Below, one piece after another: positions 1 to 6,045 of a stretch of 8,686 nt of DNA. A program made the translations under genes and the position numbers. Location of the stretch: assembly GCA_016209245.1 (NCBI GenBank), contig JACQWN010000509.1, positions 1 through 8,686 of the forward strand, written 5' to 3'. Each line of letters opens with the position of its first letter. The stretch's first letter is position 1. Origin of the DNA: Bacteroidia bacterium (GTDB lineage Bacteria; Bacteroidota; Bacteroidia; Bacteroidales; BM523). The notes below the pieces were generated by a model. That model searched no databases and was not told the DNA's origin. It saw only the letters and a list, made by a program, of their open reading frames with translations.

Positions 1-187
1 TAGTCATACAGTAGTCATACAGTAGTCATACAGTAGTCATACAGTTGTCATACAGTAGTCATACAGTAGTCATACAGTAGTCATACAGTAGTCATACAGT
101 AGTCATACAGTAGTCATACAGTTGTCATACAGTTGTCATACAGTTGTCATACAGTTGTCATATAGTTGTCATTCAATTGTCATTCGG
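1..187. repeat. 11-bp tandem repeat array (17 units, open at left edge)
   Basis: Seventeen uninterrupted 11-bp units are visible. The plus-strand consensus is TAGTCATACAG or TTGTCATACAG (minus strand CTGTATGACTA or CTGTATGACAA). Units 1-4 and 6-11 are the TAG form; unit 5 (45-55) and units 12-14 are the TTG form. Unit 15 (155-165) has one further change, and units 16 (166-176) and 17 (177-187) differ at two positions each. The units are therefore most divergent next to the gene and nearly identical further out, which suggests growth and homogenisation away from the gene. The array overlaps the last four codons and the stop of the nSTAND1-WD40 gene and continues off the window. Because 11 is not a multiple of 3, every frame meets a stop, so it is not coding. 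There are no spacers, so it is not a CRISPR array. Its function is unknown. Confidence 0.97.
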
Positions 188-3100
188 TTCTGTGATTCCA
201 TAATTAATTTTATCTTCTTCAGATAATTCCCAGACATCGCCCCGTTCTTTTTCCATGTTTACTTTATATAAAATATCTTCTATATTAGTAGTAAGTGGCC
301 ATATTCTTGCGGTTCCTACTTCAGATACAGTAATAACACATTTGTTATCAGGGGAGTATTTTGCGTCCTGAAAAATGAATTTATCTCTATAAGTTATAAT
401 TAATTCACCATTAATATTCCATATTTTTGCCGTTGCATCATCGGAAGCTGTTAATATATATTTGCCATCCGGAGAAAACCTTGCTTTGTTCACCATAGCA
501 TTATATCCTTTAAATATATAAAGACAATTTCCTTCCAAATCCCATAATTTAACTGTCCTGTCAGAACTTGCAGTTATAATATTTTTATCATCGGGTGAGA
601 ATTCAATCCATGTAACCAACTCATTATGTCCGACAAATTTTTTTATACAATTTCCTTTATTATCAAATATTATAATAGTTCCATCATGAGCGCCTGTTGC
701 GATATATTTCCCCGAATGAGAAAAAATCACACGGTAAATACCTGACTGATGTCCTTTTAATTTAATAATATTACCGTTATCAATATTTATCAGACAACAT
801 GTATTATCGTCAGAGCCGCTAGCCAATAATATATTATCCGGCGAAAAAGCAATAGTTTTAACAGATGCGGTATGACAACTGTACCGTATTAAAAGGTTCA
901 TATTATTATCCCAAACAGATACTATCCCATATTTACTCCCCGTTCCAATAAATTTACCATCAAAACTATATATCGCTCTATGCCCTTTTAATACGGACAG
1001 GCATTCCCCATTCAAATCCCATACCCGGGTCGTATCATCATCTGAAGCGCTTAATATATATTTACTATCAGGAGAAAATTGTACAGTTCTTATTTTATCA
1101 TTATGTCCTTTGAATACTTTAAGCAGTCTTCCGTCTCTGCTCCACAGGCATAAATTTTTATCCCATGATGCCGTAACAAAATATTTATTATTTAAAGAGA
1201 AATCACAATCCCATATTATTTTACTATGGTATGATAATAATGAATTTTTAGTATTAATATTCCAAATTGTTGCTATATGATTATTATGAGAAAGCAAAGC
1301 ATATTTACCATTTGGTGAAAATGAAACGGAATTAAAAAAATCATTTGCCCTCATTTCAAAAATCTTTGAGCCATTAATATCCCAAATTATAACCTTTCCG
1401 GAAAATTTCGAAGCAGTAATAATAAAATTATTATTTACAGAAAAATCCAGACAATTGACAGGGGTGTTAAGACCTTTTAATTCAATGAAACTATTATCTG
1501 TTATATTCCATATTCGTGCAGTTTCATCTTCGGAGCCACTTACTACTAAATTGAAATTATTCAGGAAAATAGCTGAAATTACAGGTGCGTTATGCCCATA
1601 AAGCTGAATGATTTTTTCTCCATGGGTATTCCAAATTTCCAATGAGTTATTTTCACCATTTGTCGCGATGTATTTTCCATCAGGAGAAAAAACAGCGAAT
1701 TGTTTCGTACCTGCTTTAGACTGAATATTTCTAATCTCATTTCCATTCCACTCCCATAGTCTTATTGAATTATTCATTGAAACTGCCAATATCATTTTAT
1801 TATCCGGCGAAAATATCGCATTGTTGACTATATCACCATGCCTGAATATCTTCAGTATTTCTCCTTTAATATTCCATAATCTTGCAGTGCTGTCATCCGA
1901 GCAAGTAAGAACATATTTCCCATCATTTGAGAATTGAGCATTATTGAGATTTTCAGAATGACCTATGAATGTCGTTATACAATTACCGTCTGTATTCCAT
2001 AGTTTTGCCGTATTATCATAAGATGATGATAGTATTTTATTACCATCAGGGCTATACCTTGCGATTTTTACAGCATCTGTATGACCTTTCATAATTTTCA
2101 GACAGTTGCCATGTATATCCCATAAACGTAAAGTTTTATCATCACTTGCCGTAATAATATTTCTGCTGTCAGGCGAAAAATTGGCAAAATTAACATACGA
2201 AATATGTCCTTTCAATAAGTTATAAAACGGCGGATTTGTATAAGCGCTTAGCAATGCCTGTTTTGCCAGGTCTGCCGGAAATATTTGATATGCTTCTTCA
2301 GCAAGTCTGAAGCTAAGGGTGGGGTCAACATCGAGTTCTGTTATTGCACGCATTGCTATTTCATTTGATTTTGCAATTTTTTGTGCTGTTACCGCAATAT
2401 TTTTCTGCTGTCTGACTTTGAAAAACGCAAAAACTGAAAAAACAACTAAAATGCTTAGTACGGCAATTACCAATCGGGTGGCTGTCTTTTTTCTGTTAAT
2501 GTTCCGTGCACATTTTGACAGAAACCGGTCCATGTCATTTTTCAATTCCTGCGCTATAACCCCGGTTTTTTGTTTTTCTTCTTCATTTTCAAAACTGTAA
2601 TGGCAGGTGTATCTTCTTATCCATGCATTATTTGGTTTTTGCCTGCTGTACCATTCATTGAAATAATTATACTGGCCCGGAGAAAGTAAATACTCGCCTG
2701 ATTCTCCATTTTCTTTCCATCTCTTTACCTGAGTAATAAAATCGTGCAAAATCTCTACGCTGTCATTTTCTTCTTTCGCCCATTCATGTAATCGCTGCCA
2801 GTTTCTTATCAATGCTTCATGCGAAATGTCAAGTATTGTGTCGGGTTGTAATTTATATTCTGCAAGATTTGCTTTTTCTTCTGCTGTTATATTCACAGGT
2901 TGGAGCAGTGTATTTCCCGGTAAAGCATATATCTTTATTATTTCACCTGTTGTATTTATATCAAATTCAGGTTTCCCTAGTATTTCTGATATTTCACCCA
3001 ACGACATCCTGTGTCTTACTGCCCTGCCCGCATCTGATCTGGTTAGATATGTAAAGGTTTTCTTTATTATTTCCTGTGACTGTGCTTTGCTTACTGGTTT

Positions 3101-4207
3101 TTCAGGATGTTTTGCATTGTATTGTTCATAAGCCGTTTCATATAATTCATTGGCATGCGAATCAAGTACGTTCTCAATAGAAGATATTGCCAGTAATTCT
3201 TTTTTATAAAGCGGTAAAGGAATATACCATTCCTCAAACTTTTTATGGTCTTCCTTTGGCAACTCATCCGCCTGCATTCCTCCAATTTTTGCATAATGGA
3301 TAAGATCCATTTCATTATCATTGGCAGCTTTCCATATCCTGAATAAGGCATGTTGCAGAGCCGGCAATACATCCATACCCTCTTTAATATCATACAGCAG
3401 ACGTTCGGTAAGCCGGACAGTTATACTGTTCCCGATCAGAATAGCAGGTTCGTTAATAGCCTGGTATATTTCATTGCGGTTCAGCCGGGGAATGAAGTAA
3501 TGGCTTTCCCCAATTAGTTCCGGTAAACCCCCGAAAGCTGCGCAATTGCCAATATAATCAGAACGCATGGTGCAGACTATATATATTGGAAGCTCTCGGG
3601 TAATAGCTAAACGGTTTGTTTCAATAATTATATTAACCAATAATTTTGCCTGTTGAGATAATTGCCCATGCGAATAGTTCTCGGTGATTGTAAATAATTC
3701 CTCAAACTGGTCAACGATGATCAGCAGGTTTGATGCACGTGAACGTGCTTTTTTAAGCATTTTTTCATCAAAGCCTTCCTTGTCTTTCCGCTTTTCATCA
3801 AAATACAGTTGCGACCCGAGATACATGTCTACCAGTGCGGAATATCCGGGAGTAAGAGAGCTAAGTACTGATTCAGGGTTAGCTTTTAGAAGCCTTGCAA
3901 GGGTAATGGCAAGGCTTACCAATGGCTGATGCTCCGGCCTAAAATCTGCAATAGCCCATTGACCAAACCTTCCTTTAATAAATCCTGCACGAGCTTTAGG
4001 TATAAGCCCCGCATATACCAGCGAGGATTTGCCGTCACCCGAAGCGCCGGTTAGCATTATAAACTTATGTTGACCTAACTGTTCAATGATTTTTTCTATA
4101 TGAGCTTCTCTTCCCTTGAAGAAGATTGATTCACTCTCGCTGAAAGGCCTTAATCCCGGATAGGGACAAATACGAGAGGAAGTAACTTCAGGTGTCAATT
4201 CTGTCAT
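173..4207 (-). CDS. nSTAND1 NTPase - transmembrane - WD40 propeller protein (1344 aa)
   Basis: This is a complete STAND-family signalling ATPase. Residues 15-21 (PYPGLRP) followed by FFKGRE (29-34) are the usual nSTAND1 N-terminal signature. Walker A is GASGDGKSS (54-62) and Walker B is LLIIVDQFEELF (161-172). TMRSDY (213-218) is the likely sensor-1 region, LPALQHALFRIW (281-292) the helical/winged-helix motif, and ISHEALIRNWQRLHEW (461-476) the end of the NTPase module. One hydrophobic segment (about 576-598), preceded by basic residues, should span the membrane. A helical linker (about 605-657) follows, then about 16 WD40 blades (664-1304) with GH, FSPDGK and RLWD motifs, enough for two propellers. 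The tail (1311-1340) matches that of the other STAND protein here. Blade 11 lacks about six residues, and blades 4-9 are degenerate. The Met at 4207 is chosen because it places the signature 14 residues in, as in the family; no Shine-Dalgarno is seen, which is normal for Bacteroidota. It lies 76 bp after the TIR gene, probably in the same operon. NTP binding is well supported; the ligand and output are unknown. Confidence 0.94.
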   Translation of the reverse strand: MTELTPEVTSSRICPYPGLRPFSESESIFFKGREAHIEKIIEQLGQHKFIMLTGASGDGKSSLVYAGLIPKARAGFIKGRFGQWAIADFRPEHQPLVSLAITLARLLKANPESVLSSLTPGYSALVDMYLGSQLYFDEKRKDKEGFDEKMLKKARSRASNLLIIVDQFEELFTITENYSHGQLSQQAKLLVNIIIETNRLAITRELPIYIVCTMRSDYIGNCAAFGGLPELIGESHYFIPRLNRNEIYQAINEPAILIGNSITVRLTERLLYDIKEGMDVLPALQHALFRIWKAANDNEMDLIHYAKIGGMQADELPKEDHKKFEEWYIPLPLYKKELLAISSIENVLDSHANELYETAYEQYNAKHPEKPVSKAQSQEIIKKTFTYLTRSDAGRAVRHRMSLGEISEILGKPEFDINTTGEIIKIYALPGNTLLQPVNITAEEKANLAEYKLQPDTILDISHEALIRNWQRLHEWAKEENDSVEILHDFITQVKRWKENGESGEYLLSPGQYNYFNEWYSRQKPNNAWIRRYTCHYSFENEEEKQKTGVIAQELKNDMDRFLSKCARNINRKKTATRLVIAVLSILVVFSVFAFFKVRQQKNIAVTAQKIAKSNEIAMRAITELDVDPTLSFRLAEEAYQIFPADLAKQALLSAYTNPPFYNLLKGHISYVNFANFSPDSRNIITASDDKTLRLWDIHGNCLKIMKGHTDAVKIARYSPDGNKILSSSYDNTAKLWNTDGNCITTFIGHSENLNNAQFSNDGKYVLTCSDDSTARLWNIKGEILKIFRHGDIVNNAIFSPDNKMILAVSMNNSIRLWEWNGNEIRNIQSKAGTKQFAVFSPDGKYIATNGENNSLEIWNTHGEKIIQLYGHNAPVISAIFLNNFNLVVSGSEDETARIWNITDNSFIELKGLNTPVNCLDFSVNNNFIITASKFSGKVIIWDINGSKIFEMRANDFFNSVSFSPNGKYALLSHNNHIATIWNINTKNSLLSYHSKIIWDCDFSLNNKYFVTASWDKNLCLWSRDGRLLKVFKGHNDKIRTVQFSPDSKYILSASDDDTTRVWDLNGECLSVLKGHRAIYSFDGKFIGTGSKYGIVSVWDNNMNLLIRYSCHTASVKTIAFSPDNILLASGSDDNTCCLINIDNGNIIKLKGHQSGIYRVIFSHSGKYIATGAHDGTIIIFDNKGNCIKKFVGHNELVTWIEFSPDDKNIITASSDRTVKLWDLEGNCLYIFKGYNAMVNKARFSPDGKYILTASDDATAKIWNINGELIITYRDKFIFQDAKYSPDNKCVITVSEVGTARIWPLTTNIEDILYKVNMEKERGDVWELSEEDKINYGITEPNDN

Positions 4208-4283
4208 AGTTATAATTATTATATTACAAATGGGGCATTAGTTATCCAAACTCAATTAAAAAATAAAAAGTATAACGATTAAT
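4208..4283 (-). other. Short AT-rich gap between TIR gene and nSTAND1-WD40 gene
   Basis: This is a 76-bp, strongly AT-rich spacer between the stop of the TIR gene and the start of the downstream STAND gene, both on the minus strand. No hairpin terminator, no Shine-Dalgarno and no good match to the Bacteroidota -33/-7 promoter are visible. A TTTG occurs twice on the minus strand, but without the TAnn that should precede the -7 TTTG. The short spacing and lack of a terminator favour co-transcription of the two genes. Confidence 0.5.
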
Positions 4284-5771
4284 TTACTGTTCTTCAACAA
4301 TTGTATCATATAGAGCTTTGATTTCGATAGGAATCAGGTTTCTTGATACTATTTTGGAATATACTTTCGGGGCTTTGAATATTTTTCCGATATTCTCATC
4401 GTTTGAATTGTCGCCAATCAAAAATATTGGTGTTGCTGAGGAAGCGCCCCCCATCATTTTCCATATCTGCTGAACATAAGGAATAGCCCAGGCACTGGCT
4501 TCCCTGAAGAAAATTACAGCCAGCTTGCTGTTTTTTATATATTTCACTGAAACCGGACCATAATCAACAGTCGGGTCTTCACCAATGACCAGGGGATCAA
4601 CTTTTAATACATCCGACAACATTTCAATTATCTCTCCTGCATCATCTTCGTCAAGAAAATTGAACATAAATACAACATTATAAGCTTCACCAATTTCATC
4701 AATTTTCTTTTTAACCGAAAGTAAGGCACGTATATCATCTACTAATTGCACTGGTGATGGCACATTGGTAAAGACCATATTTTGAACCAGGTTATTTCTG
4801 ATATTTACTATTATTTGCTTTTGTTCAGGACTCTGTGCTGTATGAAGACTTGATGAGGCATTCCATATAAACAACCTGAAATCCTTATTTGATTCAAGCA
4901 GTTTCTTAGCTTCATTGATTTGATACAAAGACAAGTACACATCTTCAGTGTCTAATTTTTTCCCCGCTTCATTTCCCATGATATGAATCGTACATCTTGC
5001 TTTTTGCATTGCTTCATGTATTTTTTCTTTGAGCGAAGCATCATCAACCGGGCAATCAATGGCTGGCAATACGAGCATACCTGCTTTCTGCAATACATGT
5101 GCAAGCTCATCCCTGATTCTACGACAATCGTTAGCTGTCCATGCAAGATAAACTACATTAGGAGGAACAGATGGGTCGGTTCCAACCATCAAAGGAGCGG
5201 TAGCAATCTCTATACCTTTGATCATTCTATATGCTTGTATGATCTGAATAATATAATTTGCAGTTTTAGTAATCTGTGACTGGTATAAAATATCACCATA
5301 GCCAAAGCCGTCATCCTTAGCTTGTAATGGACGGATTACCCCTTCAATTATATCAAATATGAACTCTACCGATCTAAGTTGTCCTTCCAGTTCTGCCTCT
5401 AATAACCTGACATCTTCTATGGGAAGCGGGTTAATTTTTACAGGTAATATACGGCTTACTGTAATATAATCCGATAATTTGAGGTTTAAGCCGATATTGT
5501 CCTGACTACATAACTGCTTGAACCTTATAAATTCCTGCCAGGTTTCTTCCTCTTTATTACAATAACCGGTTGAAAGAACAGGAATAAATACCAAGGCGCC
5601 TGAAATGCTATCATTATCACGAGCGTCATATAAAATATTAATCTCATATCTGGATAATGATTTCAGTTCAGAGTTCAGCCGTGAAACAAATTCCTTTATC
5701 CATTCATTGTTTTGGTCATTACGACGAAAACTGATATAAACGTCATACTTGAATTCTGATTGGTTTTCCAT
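4284..5771 (-). CDS. Triple TIR/TIR-like domain protein (495 aa)
   Basis: Residues 8-16 (KYDVYISFR) are the classic first strand of a TIR domain. SGALVFIPVLSTGYCN (57-72) is strand C, and WQEF (78-81) puts E80 at the position of the catalytic Glu of NAD-cleaving TIRs. The stretch between strand B (about 45-50) and strand C is only a few residues long, so the BB loop and helix B look shortened. A second TIR-like domain begins at NVVYLAW (205-211) and continues with AGMLVLPA (230-237), CTIHIMGNEAG (260-270) and YQINEAKKLL (283-292), where E287 may be equivalent. A third runs from YNVVFMF (364-370) through KLAVIFFREASAW (416-428) and PIFLIGD (448-454). It has Gln (434-435) where the Glu would be, so it is probably inactive. 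There is no signal peptide or membrane segment, so it should be cytosolic. It sits between two membrane STAND-WD40 genes on the same strand, which suggests an effector or adaptor role. NADase activity is inferred only. The domain 1 call is firm; domains 2 and 3 rest on fold-like patterning. Confidence 0.85.
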   Translation of the reverse strand: MENQSEFKYDVYISFRRNDQNNEWIKEFVSRLNSELKSLSRYEINILYDARDNDSISGALVFIPVLSTGYCNKEEETWQEFIRFKQLCSQDNIGLNLKLSDYITVSRILPVKINPLPIEDVRLLEAELEGQLRSVEFIFDIIEGVIRPLQAKDDGFGYGDILYQSQITKTANYIIQIIQAYRMIKGIEIATAPLMVGTDPSVPPNVVYLAWTANDCRRIRDELAHVLQKAGMLVLPAIDCPVDDASLKEKIHEAMQKARCTIHIMGNEAGKKLDTEDVYLSLYQINEAKKLLESNKDFRLFIWNASSSLHTAQSPEQKQIIVNIRNNLVQNMVFTNVPSPVQLVDDIRALLSVKKKIDEIGEAYNVVFMFNFLDEDDAGEIIEMLSDVLKVDPLVIGEDPTVDYGPVSVKYIKNSKLAVIFFREASAWAIPYVQQIWKMMGGASSATPIFLIGDNSNDENIGKIFKAPKVYSKIVSRNLIPIEIKALYDTIVEEQ

Positions 5772-5808
5772 AGTTTATCAGGTTATATTTTGTTCATTAT
5801 TAAGGTTT

Positions 5809-5840
5809 GAAATATAAGAATATTTTAATTGAAAAAACAT
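5809..5840 (-). promoter_or_regulatory. Weak candidate Bacteroidota-type promoter for TIR gene
   Basis: On the minus strand TATATTTC (5816-5809) resembles the Bacteroidota -7 element TAnnTTTG with one mismatch. A T-rich stretch (ATGTTTTTTC, 5840-5831) lies upstream, in about the right place for a -33 element but without a clear TTTG. This would give a leader of roughly 30 nt before the ATG at 5771. The region is so AT-rich that chance matches are likely. Confidence 0.2.
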
Positions 5841-5866
5841 TTTTTTATTTTTTAGAACGGTAGTGA

Positions 5867-5906
5867 TGTTTCAAGTGTTCAAGTGTTCGTGTGTTCAGGT
5901 GTTCAC
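5867..5906. repeat. 8-bp tandem repeat (about 5 units, GTGTTCAA type)
   Basis: Successive units read tgtttcaa, gtgttcaa, gtgttcgt, gtgttcag and gtgttcac on the plus strand, with the GTGTTC core kept in the last four. It is non-coding and lies between the promoter-like region of the TIR gene and the second 8-bp array. The period is the same as that neighbour, but the sequence is unrelated. Confidence 0.85.
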
Positions 5907-5941
5907 GTTTCTGGCAAACCGATCACCGATTACCTCTAAAA

Positions 5942-6037
5942 CCATTTATCCATTTAACAATATAACCATTTAACAATATAACAATCTAGCAATTCAACAA
6001 TTCAACAATTCAACAATTTAGCAATTTAACATTTCGA
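5942..6037. repeat. 8-bp tandem repeat array (12 units, CAATTCAA type)
   Basis: Twelve 8-bp units follow without a break: ccatttat, ccatttaa, caatataa, ccatttaa, caatataa, caatctag, caattcaa three times, caatttag, caatttaa and catttcga. The central three are identical and the edges are more diverged. The array ends 8 bp from the stop codon of the partial STAND-WD40 gene. On the transcribed strand it reads as TTGAATTG or TTAAATGG units. It has little self-complementarity, so it is unlikely to be a terminator. Confidence 0.9.
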
Positions 6038-6045
6038 CACAATAA

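Larger units (their letters stand above)
5772..6045. other. Intergenic region made largely of short repeats
   Basis: This 274-bp gap separates the partial STAND-WD40 gene from the TIR gene. It holds a 12-unit 8-bp array (5942-6037), a second and unrelated 8-bp array (5867-5906), a short ccgatca/ccgatta duplication near 5919-5932, and an A/T-rich leader just upstream of the TIR start. No RNA gene, strong hairpin terminator or ORF with plausible coding character was seen. The size of the gap leaves room for a separate promoter for the TIR and downstream STAND genes. Confidence 0.7.

Noticed and set aside
1..187. CRISPR array
   Set aside because: The 11-bp units are directly adjacent, with no spacers and no cas genes.
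2319..3131. Plus-strand ORFs of 80-101 aa opposite the NTPase and transmembrane region
   Set aside because: They are antisense shadows of a strongly supported minus-strand gene; they have no recognisable domain and no separate start signal.
4284..5771. Argonaute-associated TIR-APAZ or a Thoeris ThsB gene
   Set aside because: There is no APAZ or short Argonaute partner and no ThsA-like SIR2/SLOG gene in the window, and the three-domain layout does not match either.
5907..5941. Rho-independent terminator after the partial STAND gene
   Set aside because: The accgatc/accgatt motif is a direct duplication, not an inverted one, and no stable hairpin with a T-run on the minus strand was found.
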